64,000 nt of DNA. Source: Rhizobium sp. WYJ-E13. Lineage in GTDB: Bacteria; Pseudomonadota; Alphaproteobacteria; Rhizobiales; Rhizobiaceae. Position numbers and translations under genes: made by a program. This document shows positions 27,070-36,148 of the stretch, piece by piece. How positions within the stretch are numbered: position 1 is the first letter of the stretch; each line of letters begins with the position of its first letter. The stretch lies in assembly GCF_018987265.1 (NCBI RefSeq), contig NZ_CP076854.1, positions 744,001 through 808,000 of the forward strand. The letters run 5' to 3'. The notes under the pieces are model-generated. The model did no database searches. It was not told the DNA's origin and saw only the letters and a program-made list of their open reading frames with translations.

Positions 27070-28493
27070 GAGCGACCAAATTCGTCGACAATGCGAATAA
27101 TGTCGTCTTCGCCGAGGTAGGAGCCGGTCTGGACTTCGATGAGTTCCAGGACAATTTTGCCGGGATTCGCGAGACGATGGACCTCGCCGAGCGGGATATA
27201 GACTGATTCGTTTTCGCGCAGCATCTGCACGTTCTCTCCGATCGTAACTTCTGCCGTTCCCTTCACGACAACCCAGTGCTCGGAGCGGTGGTGGTGCCTT
27301 TGTAGCGACAGTTTTTTGCCGGGTGTCACGAAGATGCGCTTCACCTGGAAGCGGTCGCCGTTGAAGATTGACGTGTAGCCACCCCAGGGACGATAGGAGG
27401 TGGGGTGCGTCTCCGTCAGCTTCGACGTCTTCTTCTGGCCGGCAAGCAGCTTGACGAGGTTGCCGACTTGCTGGCTTTCCTTCAGCGGACCGACATAGAC
27501 CGCATCCTCGCTGGCAATGACTGCGACATCGTCCATGCCCTGAACGGCGAGATGCACGCCATGGGTCATGACGAGCGAGTTGCGGGTGTTGACAACAGTC
27601 GTGTTGGCAGCGGCAATGTTCCCGTTTTCGTCCTGAACGCCGGTCTTCCATATCGCATCCCAACTGCCCAGATCCGACCATTTGAAGGCGGACGGCACGA
27701 CCACAGCCTTGGACGTCTTTTCCATGATTGCGTAATCGATGGAGATGTCAGGACTTTTCGCGAATTCCTCTGCGTCGAGACGTGTAAAGTCCAGGTCACG
27801 TGTCGCTCCGGAAACAGCCTTGCTGGCTGCCTTCAGAACATCCGGTGCATAGTCCTGCATTTCGGAAAGCAGCTCAGTGACCGGGAACATGAAGATGCCG
27901 GAATTCCAGTAGAAACCACCGGCGGCCAACATTTCCTCGGCTTTTTCGCGAACTGGCTTTTCAACAAAGCGCTTGACCTCGTGCGTGCCGGCCGAAACTT
28001 GCTTGCCGGCCTCTATATAACCATAACCGGTCGCCGGTTCGGTCGGCGTTATGCCGAAGGTAACAAGCTTGCCCTTGGCTGCTGCATCCCGTGCCGCGCC
28101 GATGGCGTCGAAATAGGTTTCATCAGCAAGAATCTCGTGATCAGATGCCAGCATCTGGATAATGGCGTCTTTGCCGAAATGCTCGGAGGCCAGAGTTGCT
28201 GCTGCTGCCACTGCCGCAGCAGTGTTGCGGGCAACAGGCTCCAGCAAGACGGCGGCAGGCTTAATATCGAGTTCGCGGGCCTGTTCTGCAACGAGGAAGC
28301 GAAAATCCTCATTCGTTACGACGATGGGGGCCTCGTAAAGGGCCGGATTGGCAACGCGGACCAAAGTCTCCTGAAACAGCGTCCTATCCCCAACGAATTG
28401 GATGAATTGCTTCGGCGCGGTTGCACGCGAGAGCGGCCAAAGGCGCGTTCCCTTGCCACCAGCCATGATCACGGGGATGATTTTCTGTGTCAT
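27066..28493 (-). CDS. manC: Mannose-1-phosphate guanylyltransferase / mannose-6-phosphate isomerase
   Basis: A 475-residue bifunctional enzyme making GDP-mannose. The N-terminal nucleotidyltransferase has VIMAGGKGTRLWPLSR (residues about 8-23) and the FVEKP motif. The C-terminal cupin isomerase has the metal-binding RPWGGYTSI and QRHHHRSEHWVVVKGTAEV blocks. The length is typical of ManC/NoeJ. The ATG at 28493 follows GAGGAAGAAC; the longer frame is disfavoured. It sits 43 bp after the phosphomannomutase gene and upstream of ugd, forming a nucleotide-sugar operon. Confidence 0.94.
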   Translation of the reverse strand: MTQKIIPVIMAGGKGTRLWPLSRATAPKQFIQFVGDRTLFQETLVRVANPALYEAPIVVTNEDFRFLVAEQARELDIKPAAVLLEPVARNTAAAVAAAATLASEHFGKDAIIQMLASDHEILADETYFDAIGAARDAAAKGKLVTFGITPTEPATGYGYIEAGKQVSAGTHEVKRFVEKPVREKAEEMLAAGGFYWNSGIFMFPVTELLSEMQDYAPDVLKAASKAVSGATRDLDFTRLDAEEFAKSPDISIDYAIMEKTSKAVVVPSAFKWSDLGSWDAIWKTGVQDENGNIAAANTTVVNTRNSLVMTHGVHLAVQGMDDVAVIASEDAVYVGPLKESQQVGNLVKLLAGQKKTSKLTETHPTSYRPWGGYTSIFNGDRFQVKRIFVTPGKKLSLQRHHHRSEHWVVVKGTAEVTIGENVQMLRENESVYIPLGEVHRLANPGKIVLELIEVQTGSYLGEDDIIRIVDEFGRS

Positions 28494-28536
28494 CGGATGT
28501 TCTTCCTCGAAATGTATGGCCAAGTTTGTCGCATGC

Positions 28537-29961
28537 TTAGCGGGCTTCTGCCCAGCGCTTAATTCGGGTTAGTCCGGCGTTCAATAGGTCTGAGGCGGCT
28601 GTCTCGCCCTCGGCTTCTACGTAACACCGCATTTCCGGCGCGTTGCCGGACGGACGGAAATGTATGATGCGGCCATCACGCAGCGTCACGCGCAAACCGT
28701 CAATATCGCTTTTCGAGCCAACTTCCCCGATAGGGTGCAGGAACTCCGCAAGATTGGCATCGGATGCTCGCAGGTAGTTCATCAAGGCTGCGCTGGTTTC
28801 GACCGGGAAATTCTCAAGGCGGTCGGCCGCGGCGAAGGGCAGCTTATAGGAGGCTGCAACGGCCGAAAGCGGCTCCCTGCGGATCGCAGCAAGCGAAAGC
28901 GTCGCCAGCATCGGCAGGAAACAATCACGTGTCGGCAATGCCCGCACGTTACGGCCGTTAATATCGAAAGGCGTTGCCGTCAGCATCCCACCATTCGCCT
29001 CGAAGCCCATGACGAGATCCTTGCCAGCGGCAACCGCTTCTTCCATGCCGGCAATCACGAAAGGGGAGCCGACGCGAGTGCGGATGACGCTGAAGGGCCC
29101 GGCCGCTTCAATGCCGGAATTGGAGGTGACTGGCGTGACGACGATCCCGGCGCCCAGGAAGTTGGCCGCGATCAACCCGAGAAGATCGCCGCGCAACGGC
29201 ATTCCGGTCTCGTCGGCAACCAGTGGACGATCGCCATCGCCATCGGTGGAAACAATCGCATCAAGGCCACGCGTTGAAGCCCAGCCCTTCAGGAGGGCGA
29301 TCGTCTCTTCGGAAACGGCTTCGGTGTCGACGGGAATGAAGGTTTCGGACCGACCAAGGGCGACGACCTCGGCACCGTAATAGGCGAGGATATCGACCAT
29401 CAGGTCTCGGGCGACGGTGCTGTGCTGATAGACGCCGATCTTCATGCCGGCTAGTGCGGCTTCAGGCAAGAGGGCCGTATTGCGCTCGAAGAAGAACTGC
29501 AGGCACGGCGCAGAGTGATCCTCGCAGGTGGCGGGCGCGCTGACGACAGCTTCGCCGGAGGCTTCGATTTCGGCAGCAAACCGGGTAATGGCAGCTTCGT
29601 CTGCTTTGTCGATCTCGCCGTCAGGACGGTAGAACTTGATGCCGTTGCGGTCCGCTGGAATGTGCGAACCCGTTATCATCAGGCATGCGGCCTTTCTCTC
29701 GATGCCATAAAGTGCAAGTGCCGGCGTCGGAACGGTACCGCAGTCGAGAATCTTGAATCCGAGGCTTGACAGTGCACCGGCGCAATTGCCGGCGATCTCC
29801 GGGCTGGAGTCGCGGTAGTCACGCCCGATCAGGATGACATCGCCCTGTTCTGCTTTCTTGCTCTGTAGCAAATATTTGCCGAAAGCCGTGGCATAGAGCG
29901 CCGATGAGCGTCCTTTGAGATCCGCTGACAGACCGCGAAGGCCGCTTGTCCCAAACTTCAT
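28537..29961 (-). CDS. noeK: Phosphomannomutase
   Basis: A 474-residue alpha-D-phosphohexomutase interconverting mannose-6-phosphate and mannose-1-phosphate. It has the start FGTSGLRG, the phosphoserine loop MITGSHIPADRNG (near residue 97), the Mg site STDGDGDRPL, the sugar loop FEANGG and the phosphate-binding RPSGNAPE near the C-terminus. The order phosphomannomutase-ManC matches rhizobial noeK/noeJ. The ATG at 29961 has GAGGG 9 bases upstream; a GTG at 29970 is an alternative. It is the first gene of the operon and diverges from ung. Confidence 0.92.
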   Translation of the reverse strand: MKFGTSGLRGLSADLKGRSSALYATAFGKYLLQSKKAEQGDVILIGRDYRDSSPEIAGNCAGALSSLGFKILDCGTVPTPALALYGIERKAACLMITGSHIPADRNGIKFYRPDGEIDKADEAAITRFAAEIEASGEAVVSAPATCEDHSAPCLQFFFERNTALLPEAALAGMKIGVYQHSTVARDLMVDILAYYGAEVVALGRSETFIPVDTEAVSEETIALLKGWASTRGLDAIVSTDGDGDRPLVADETGMPLRGDLLGLIAANFLGAGIVVTPVTSNSGIEAAGPFSVIRTRVGSPFVIAGMEEAVAAGKDLVMGFEANGGMLTATPFDINGRNVRALPTRDCFLPMLATLSLAAIRREPLSAVAASYKLPFAAADRLENFPVETSAALMNYLRASDANLAEFLHPIGEVGSKSDIDGLRVTLRDGRIIHFRPSGNAPEMRCYVEAEGETAASDLLNAGLTRIKRWAEAR

Positions 29962-30250
29962 GCGAAACACCCTCGCGTTGTGAACAACCGTTTCTACTGT
30001 GCTGATTTGCTTGGGTAAACAGCAAAATTAGGACATAGTTAAACCGGCGGGCGGCATAACTAAGTATTGCCATCATTTACGCGTCGTTACCAGAGCTTTT
30101 GCTAATGTTATTGAATTTCAGATTTATGACGATTGCTCGCCTTTGCGAGACTGAAAATATTCCGCTGCAAGCGTTGCGTATTGCGGGTATAGACACTTTT
30201 GCTAGAACCGCTGTCCTACATCAAGAGCGTTGATCCCGGAGGTTTGCGTC

Positions 30251-30943
30251 GTGAACGAGACGTCGGTTACTCTAGAAGAGAGCTGGAAGGCGGCTCTCGC
30301 CGGTGAGTTCGCAAGTCCTTATATGCAGCAGCTTAAGACCTTCCTGCTGGAGCAGAAGGAACTCGGACGGCGGATTTTCCCCAAGGGCAGTGAATATTTC
30401 CGCGCGCTCGACCTGACCCCGCTTGCGAAGGTCAAGGTCGTGATCCTTGGACAGGATCCGTATCACGGTGTGGGGCAGGCACATGGGCTGTGTTTCAGTG
30501 TGCGGCCTGGCGTGCGCATTCCACCGTCGCTCGTCAACATCTATAAGGAAATGGAGACGGATCTCGGCATTCTGCCGGCGCGGCACGGCTTCCTGGAACA
30601 TTGGGCTCAGCAGGGAGTGCTGCTGCTCAACAGCGTGCTGACTGTGGAGGAGGCGCAGGCTGCCTCGCATCAGGGCAAGGGCTGGGAGCGGTTTACCGAC
30701 GCCGTTATTCGCAAGGTGAACGATGAGTGCGACGCTGCCGTTTTCATGCTCTGGGGTTCTTACGCTCAAAAGAAGGCGGCTTTTGTCGATGCAAGGCGGC
30801 ATTTGGTGCTGAAGGCGCCGCATCCGTCGCCGCTTTCGGCCCATAACGGTTTTTTCGGATCTCGGCATTTCTCCAAGGCGAATGCATTTCTGCAATCGCA
30901 CGGTCGGGAGCCGATCGACTGGCAGCTTCCCACCAATCCATGA
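30251..30943 (+). CDS. ung: Uracil-DNA glycosylase (family 1)
   Basis: A 230-residue DNA repair enzyme excising uracil. The catalytic-water motif GQDPYHG (Asp69) and the HPSPLS motif (His191) are intact, together with LLNSVLTV and FMLWGSYAQKK. The GTG start at 30251 lies 8 bases after GGAGG; the in-frame TTG at 30230 is disfavoured. It is a housekeeping gene unrelated to its neighbours. Confidence 0.95.
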   Translation: MNETSVTLEESWKAALAGEFASPYMQQLKTFLLEQKELGRRIFPKGSEYFRALDLTPLAKVKVVILGQDPYHGVGQAHGLCFSVRPGVRIPPSLVNIYKEMETDLGILPARHGFLEHWAQQGVLLLNSVLTVEEAQAASHQGKGWERFTDAVIRKVNDECDAAVFMLWGSYAQKKAAFVDARRHLVLKAPHPSPLSAHNGFFGSRHFSKANAFLQSHGREPIDWQLPTNP

Positions 30944-31072
30944 ACGCTTCCGCATTGTCGTTCACAAAATGAAGACAATGCGTGTCGGCTTGCCGGTCTA
31001 TGAGAAACGGGTGGAAGAGCTCATTTATGACCCATCGAAAGCCCGCCCGATGCGGGCAGAAAGAGGTCTCAA

Positions 31073-32005
31073 ATGCTCGATCAAATCAAGGGTCTGCACC
31101 ACGTCACATCGATGGCGGAGGACGCCCGCACCAACAACCAGTTCTTCACCAATGCGCTGGGCCTGCGCCGCGTCAAGAAGACCGTCAATTTCGACGCTCC
31201 CGACGTGTATCACCTCTATTACGGCGACGAGACCGGTTCTCCGGGCACGATCATGACCTACTTCCCGTTCCCGAAGATGCCGCAGGGGCGCCCGGGTACC
31301 GGTGAAGTCGGCACTACGGTCTACTCGGTTCCGCAGGGCTCGCTCGGGTTCTGGAGCGATCGGCTGACGAAACTCAATGTCGGCGGTTTGAAAGCCGAGG
31401 AAACCTTCGGTGAAAAGCGCCTGAATTTTGCTGGCCCTGACGGGGATGGTTTCGCGCTCGTCGAAGTCAAGGACGATACCCGCGCTCCCTGGACACATGG
31501 CGGCATCAGCGAGGATCAGGCTATCAGAGGCTTCCACTCGGTCGCCATGCGGCTGAAGGATGATGGCGCCACCGCCGAACTCCTGAAGTTCATGGGTTAT
31601 GAGGTTCAGGAGGAACAAGACGGGGTCAAGCGGTTCGTCATTCCCGGCGGCAACGGTGCGCATCTCGTCGATCTCGAAACCATGCCCAATATCGCTCGTG
31701 CGCTCCCGGGCGCCGGTTCTGTCCACCATGTCGCCTTCGCCGTCGAAAACCGCGAAAAGCAGCTCGAGGTGCGCAAGGCGCTGATGGATACGGGCTATCA
31801 GGTCACCCCGGTCATTGATCGCGATTACTTCTGGGCGATCTATTTCCGCACGCCCGGCGGCGTGTTGTTCGAGATCGCAACCAACGAACCAGGTTTCGAC
31901 CGCGACGAGGATACGGCTCATCTCGGCGAGGCGTTGAAGTTGCCGCAACAGCATGCTCATCTGCGCGCCCTTATCGAGCAGCATCTGCAGCCACTTGAAG
32001 CCTAA
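31073..32005 (+). CDS. Ring-cleaving dioxygenase, glyoxalase/VOC family (MhqO-like)
   Basis: A 310-residue VOC-fold protein with two tandem glyoxalase-type halves. The likely metal ligands are His9 (GLHHVTS), a His in SVHHVAFAV (near residue 221) and a Glu in GGVLFEIATNEPGF (near residue 271). The family includes the hydroquinone-responsive MhqO/MhqA dioxygenases. AGAGG precedes the ATG. It is followed 14 bp later by an alpha/beta hydrolase, the same pairing seen in quinone-stress operons, suggesting detoxification of aromatic or quinone compounds (inference). Confidence 0.85.
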   Translation: MLDQIKGLHHVTSMAEDARTNNQFFTNALGLRRVKKTVNFDAPDVYHLYYGDETGSPGTIMTYFPFPKMPQGRPGTGEVGTTVYSVPQGSLGFWSDRLTKLNVGGLKAEETFGEKRLNFAGPDGDGFALVEVKDDTRAPWTHGGISEDQAIRGFHSVAMRLKDDGATAELLKFMGYEVQEEQDGVKRFVIPGGNGAHLVDLETMPNIARALPGAGSVHHVAFAVENREKQLEVRKALMDTGYQVTPVIDRDYFWAIYFRTPGGVLFEIATNEPGFDRDEDTAHLGEALKLPQQHAHLRALIEQHLQPLEA

Positions 32006-32019
32006 GCGGAGGCAGGACA

Positions 32020-32628
32020 ATGACTGACAATGGTTATGTGCACCGGCTGCATGCCGGTGCGCCCGGCAAGCCCATCCTTTTCGTGCTTCACGGAACCGGC
32101 GGCGACGAGAACCAGTTCTTCGACTTCGGCAGGCGACTGCTGCCGGAAGCAACAATCGTTTCGCCGCGCGGCGATGTTTCCGAATATGGGGCAGCCCGTT
32201 TTTTCAAGCGCACGGGTGAAGGGGTCTATGACTTGGCCGACCTCGCGCGGGCGACTGCGAAGATGACTGACTATGTCCGGGATCTGGCGGCGACACACGA
32301 CGCCTCCGAAATTCTCGGGCTCGGCTTCTCGAACGGCGCCAACATTCTGGCGAACATATTGATCGAAAAGGGCCTGTTCGACGCAGCAGCACTGCTCCAT
32401 CCGCTCATCCCTTTTCGGCCGCGCGCCAATCCCGATCTCGGCGGTCGAAGGGTCTTGATCACGGCAGGCCAGCGCGACCCGATCTCCCCGGTCGCGTTGA
32501 CCGAAGCGCTTTCCGACTATTTCGGGGCCCAGCAGGCGGAAGTGCTGTTGGAATGGCATTCGGGCGGTCACGATATCCGGCCGAATGAAATAGAGGCGAT
32601 CGGTAAATTCTTTGCGGAATATGCCTGA
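32020..32628 (+). CDS. Carboxylesterase/phospholipase, alpha/beta hydrolase (MhqD-like)
   Basis: A 202-residue serine hydrolase of the phospholipase/carboxylesterase group. The triad is Ser104 (GLGFSNGAN), Asp153 (GQRDPI) and His184 (SGGHDI), with the oxyanion loop LHGTGGDENQ near the N-terminus. GGAGGCAGGAC precedes the ATG. It lies in a two-gene operon with the ring-cleaving dioxygenase, ended by a strong hairpin. It may hydrolyse ring-opened products (inference). Confidence 0.85.
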   Translation: MTDNGYVHRLHAGAPGKPILFVLHGTGGDENQFFDFGRRLLPEATIVSPRGDVSEYGAARFFKRTGEGVYDLADLARATAKMTDYVRDLAATHDASEILGLGFSNGANILANILIEKGLFDAAALLHPLIPFRPRANPDLGGRRVLITAGQRDPISPVALTEALSDYFGAQQAEVLLEWHSGGHDIRPNEIEAIGKFFAEYA

Positions 32629-32634
32629 TCAAAA

Positions 32635-32661
32635 ATTATGCGGCGAATTTCGCCGCATAAT
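32635..32661. terminator. Bidirectional terminator between hydrolase and ExoP-like gene
   Basis: A 13-bp perfect inverted repeat (ATTATGCGGCGAA / TTCGCCGCATAAT) around one base lies between two convergent genes. An A run on the left gives a U-tract for the minus-strand transcript. Confidence 0.75.
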
Positions 32662-32690
32662 GCATTTCAGAGTCCAGTTGGAAAGCGGTC

Positions 32691-34970
32691 TTACGCTTCG
32701 TGGTAGTAGGCCGAGTAACGGCTGTAGTAGTACTCGCCTGAGCCATATGAATGGTAGAGTTTCAGTTTGGCCGTATCGACTTTGTTCAGTATTACGCCAA
32801 GGCATTTCTGTATCAATTCCGGGTGGCTGCCGAACGTCGATCGAACGACCCGTCGGGACGTATGGCCCCATTCGATGACGGCGAGCGACGCGTCAAGCAT
32901 CGGCCCAACAGCCTTGGCATCCACCACAGGGCCAAGCGGTGGCAGGTCGATCACGATATAATCGAAAAAGCCGCTCATCTCCTCTAGGAGGTTTGCCATT
33001 AGTGGCGACGACAGCAAGTCAGATGAGTGAGGAATGCGGCGTTTGACAACCGCTGCGACAAAGGCGAGCTTCGTCTTGCTGTCGACAAGGACTGAATCTC
33101 TGATTGGTTTTTTATCGAGAAGCGTTTCGATAATCCCGTTTTCGGCATGCCTGCCTATTGCGCGGGTTGCGCCGGGGTTGCGCAGGTCGCCATCTACTAG
33201 AAGCGTCCGAGATCCCTGCATCGCCAACAGTTGCGCGAAATTGATCGAAACGGTCGATTTTCCCTCGCCGGGCAAGCTCGAAATGATGCCGATGATTTTG
33301 CACCTCTTCCCGGGGTTGGCCATATCGACAGCAAGCTTGGCGCTTCTGAGCGTTTCGGCGAAGGCCGAAAGTGGATGATTGACTACATACCGCGTCGCTA
33401 AACTCACATCGCTCAAGTCGCGTGGAGAGCCGGAAGTGGCAGGCGGGGGGGCGAGCTCTGTCTCAGACATGAGCGGAACATGGCCTATATACTCCATACC
33501 CAGCTCATCTCTGACCTGCTCACCCGTGCGGAAGAACCTGTCACGGAATTCTCGATAGGCCCCGATGCCGCCTCCAAACGCTGCCCCAGCGAAGATCGCC
33601 AGTGCGATTATCAAAGGCTTCTTCGGAGAGCTTGGACGCGTGGGAATTTGGGCCTTCGTGATGATGCGAGATTCAGTGATTGGGAATGACTGCTGCTGAG
33701 TTGCTTCCTGGAAACGTGTCAAGAACGTCTGGTAGAGGTTCTTATATGTATCCGCGTTGCGCTCCAGTTCGCGTAGCTGCACCTGTGTTTCGTTCGCTGC
33801 ACTGGAAATGCCTGTCGCATGCGCCACGCTGTCTGCTAACGATTTCTCGCGTGTTTGGGCTACTTCCAGTTCGCTCTGGTAACTCTCGGCGATGCGATTC
33901 AGCTCTTCGAACATCAGCCGTTTGTATTCCGCCATCTCACCGCGCAATCTTACCGCCTGTATATGGTCTGGGCCAAGACGCGCCTCCAGTTCCGATTCGA
34001 ACTTGGAAGCTTCGAGATACTTTTTGCGAAGGTCGTTCGAGATGGAACTATCCAGCACATCAGTGACGATTGCGTCCGTTTTGCCAGAGTCAATGATTGC
34101 CTTCACGCGGTCATATCTTGCCTGGGCCTTCGCAGTATCCGACTGCGCCGTTATGAGGGCACTGTTGAGTTCGGTTAACTGTTGATCGCTGAGCAGCAAT
34201 GAACTGCCATTTGTCGACACAGCGACAAGCCCATGCTCGGACCGGAATTTCTGAACGGCCAGATCTGAATCCAGCGCTTTTTGTCTGAGTTCATCAATTC
34301 GTTTCTGTAACCAATCACTGGCTCTTCTGGTCGCATCGTACTTTGAATTCAGCTTATCCAGAAGATACGCATTCGCAATCGAATCAGCGATATTGGCTGC
34401 GAGTTCTGGTGAAGTTGATGTATAACTGATCGACAGGGCGTAGGATTTGCCCGTCCTTTCAACATCCATGTTGTTTGCGACGTTGGTGGCAGCTTTTATG
34501 CGTCGCAGGTCTTGATCAACGGCGCCGCCGCCGTCGTCCGAAAACCATCGTCGAAAATCGACCGCTGATCTTATCATGCGTGAAAGCGACGGTGGGGCCG
34601 ACATGAAAACCGGGTTATCGAGCAAGTTGAGTTTATCAACGACGGCTAGTCCAACCGTGTCAGATTTAAAAAGCTCGACTTCGCTCAGAATAGCGCCATC
34701 ATCATCAACTTGAACGCCCATATTCGCCAGTTGATTCAAAATCTCGCTGTTACCGCGATCGATCAGCACGCTTGTCGTCGCAGTAAATTGCGGGACGGCG
34801 GTGAGAAGATAGGCGATGCCAAATAGCAGGAAGACGAATACCGAAACCGCCACAACCAGCCATTGCCGCCGTGCGATCGAGAACAGTTTTTCGAAATCGA
34901 TAAACTCTTCCTGAGTGTCGCCGGTCGGTTCGTAATCGCTGTTCGGAATCGCTTTTTCGGGCGAGAGCAA
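32691..34970 (-). CDS. ExoP/Wzc-like polysaccharide co-polymerase and tyrosine autokinase (copy 1)
   Basis: An inner-membrane protein of about 759 residues controlling chain length and export. An N-terminal Wzz domain follows a first helix (WLVVAVSVFVFLLFGIAYLL). The long periplasmic coiled-coil region (about residues 195-430) ends at a second helix (LIIALAIFAGAAFGGGIGA). The cytoplasmic BY-kinase has Walker A (LPGEGKST), A' (LLVDGDLR) and B (IVIDLPPLGPVVD), and a C-terminal cluster of eight tyrosines. The longest frame starts at ATG 34994, but the TTG at 34970 follows GGAGG and aligns with the MLSP start of the copy at 50192, so it is preferred. It diverges from the SGNH gene. Confidence 0.92.
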   Translation of the reverse strand: MLSPEKAIPNSDYEPTGDTQEEFIDFEKLFSIARRQWLVVAVSVFVFLLFGIAYLLTAVPQFTATTSVLIDRGNSEILNQLANMGVQVDDDGAILSEVELFKSDTVGLAVVDKLNLLDNPVFMSAPPSLSRMIRSAVDFRRWFSDDGGGAVDQDLRRIKAATNVANNMDVERTGKSYALSISYTSTSPELAANIADSIANAYLLDKLNSKYDATRRASDWLQKRIDELRQKALDSDLAVQKFRSEHGLVAVSTNGSSLLLSDQQLTELNSALITAQSDTAKAQARYDRVKAIIDSGKTDAIVTDVLDSSISNDLRKKYLEASKFESELEARLGPDHIQAVRLRGEMAEYKRLMFEELNRIAESYQSELEVAQTREKSLADSVAHATGISSAANETQVQLRELERNADTYKNLYQTFLTRFQEATQQQSFPITESRIITKAQIPTRPSSPKKPLIIALAIFAGAAFGGGIGAYREFRDRFFRTGEQVRDELGMEYIGHVPLMSETELAPPPATSGSPRDLSDVSLATRYVVNHPLSAFAETLRSAKLAVDMANPGKRCKIIGIISSLPGEGKSTVSINFAQLLAMQGSRTLLVDGDLRNPGATRAIGRHAENGIIETLLDKKPIRDSVLVDSKTKLAFVAAVVKRRIPHSSDLLSSPLMANLLEEMSGFFDYIVIDLPPLGPVVDAKAVGPMLDASLAVIEWGHTSRRVVRSTFGSHPELIQKCLGVILNKVDTAKLKLYHSYGSGEYYYSRYSAYYHEA

Positions 34971-35419
34971 TCTTACCTCCATCTGAGCAACCATGGCACT
35001 ATTTCAAACCGTATCGCCCGTTTGAGGAAAAAATTCGTCGTGCAGCGCAACAGCTACACGACACACTTTAGATTTTCAATATACCACCGGAAACGGCCTT
35101 TTCCGGGCGATTTATTAAATTCGGGCTCTTCTGGTTGCAGCAAATCTGGTGCCCCTTCGTCAAATTTTCCAAAAAATCAAACGGTTGCTTGAGTAAGCCG
35201 CCACCTACGAGGCGGCGGAATATTTCGCCGCCGACGGCGATTTGCCTGTGTGCAGTGCAAAAAAATCCAGCGCTGCCATTGTTTCGCGTTTCTGACACGT
35301 TAACCTGTTGAATAGTGAAATGGGTAGCCGTAGCCGCTAGGCCGAGGAGAAAACGCATAGCTCGCCCAGCTTGGTCGCAGATAAAAACCGATGATTGAGC
35401 AACAGGAGCGGCGGATCAG
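34971..35419. other. Intergenic region between ExoP-like and SGNH genes
   Basis: A 449-bp divergent promoter region. A minus-strand frame at 35068-35358 has no recognisable content. A 7-bp GC-rich inverted repeat, GGCGGCG (35211-35217) and CGCCGCC (35226-35232), surrounds an AATATT core and could be a regulator site or an attenuator. Confidence 0.4.
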
Positions 35420-36055
35420 ATGCGCAGCATATTGTTAGGTGTCGCAATTATGTTCGGTGCTCATGACGTGATGGCGTCCGCTTCGGAACTAAAGATCGTA
35501 AGCTTCGGAACGTCTTTGACGGACATCGGCGGTTGGCAACCCGCCCTGCAGAAACAGCTATCGTCCTGTCTGAACCGAGAGGTCAAGGTGACGAAAGTCG
35601 CAATGAGCGGCGCCACGTCATATTGGGCGAAAGCGCATCTGGACAGCGTCGTGAGGGAGAAGCCAGACATCGTTTTGATCGAGTTTTATGCGAATGATGC
35701 GACGCTCCATCGTTTCGTCTCCGTGGCCGCCAGCCGAAAGAACATGGCGTATATTCTCGATGAACTGCACAAGAGGCTTCCCGACGCCCGGATCATTGCC
35801 ATGGCCATGAACCCCTTTTCCGGGATTCGCGGAGTCGTCCGACCTTTCGTTGATGATTATATCGAGGCACACAAGCAGGAGGCGCAAAATAGACACCTGG
35901 AGTTTGTAGATTTTCGTGGTCTCTGGATGCAGCTTTCGCCTGCGGAGCGCGGGCAGGCAATACCGGACGGTGCGCATCCAAAGCCGGAGGCTGCAGCGCG
36001 GATCATCATTCCCGAGCTCGTCGATCGCATTTCGGACTCAGTGTGCAAACAGTAG
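35420..36055 (+). CDS. SGNH/GDSL-family secreted esterase
   Basis: A 211-residue exported hydrolase. A short signal peptide (ILLGVAIMFGAHDVMASA) precedes the SGNH blocks: GTSLTD with nucleophile Ser32, a Gly in block II (MSGATS), Asn92 (YANDA), and Asp183/His186 (DGAHPKP). AGGAGCGGCGG precedes the ATG. It opens the main EPS transcript and lies directly before a GH10 glycanase, which suggests removal of acyl groups from the secreted polysaccharide or a plant glycan (inference). Confidence 0.85.
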   Translation: MRSILLGVAIMFGAHDVMASASELKIVSFGTSLTDIGGWQPALQKQLSSCLNREVKVTKVAMSGATSYWAKAHLDSVVREKPDIVLIEFYANDATLHRFVSVAASRKNMAYILDELHKRLPDARIIAMAMNPFSGIRGVVRPFVDDYIEAHKQEAQNRHLEFVDFRGLWMQLSPAERGQAIPDGAHPKPEAAARIIIPELVDRISDSVCKQ

Positions 36056-36148
36056 TCGCCATCGTTCGAACTATCGCTTGTCGGAGACGTGAACTCCTTC
36101 ATTCAATGGCAATTTGAAGCAGAATTGCAGTCATCGGAGATTTTGCAA

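Noticed and set aside
27405..28562. 385-residue plus-strand frame opposite manC
   Set aside because: Antisense shadow of a fully recognised ManC gene.
31025..32155. 376-residue minus-strand frame opposite the dioxygenase
   Set aside because: Antisense shadow; the plus-strand VOC protein is well supported.
35068..35358. 96-residue minus-strand frame in the EPS divergent promoter region
   Set aside because: No ribosome site or motif; it lies across GC-rich inverted repeats and is probably non-coding.
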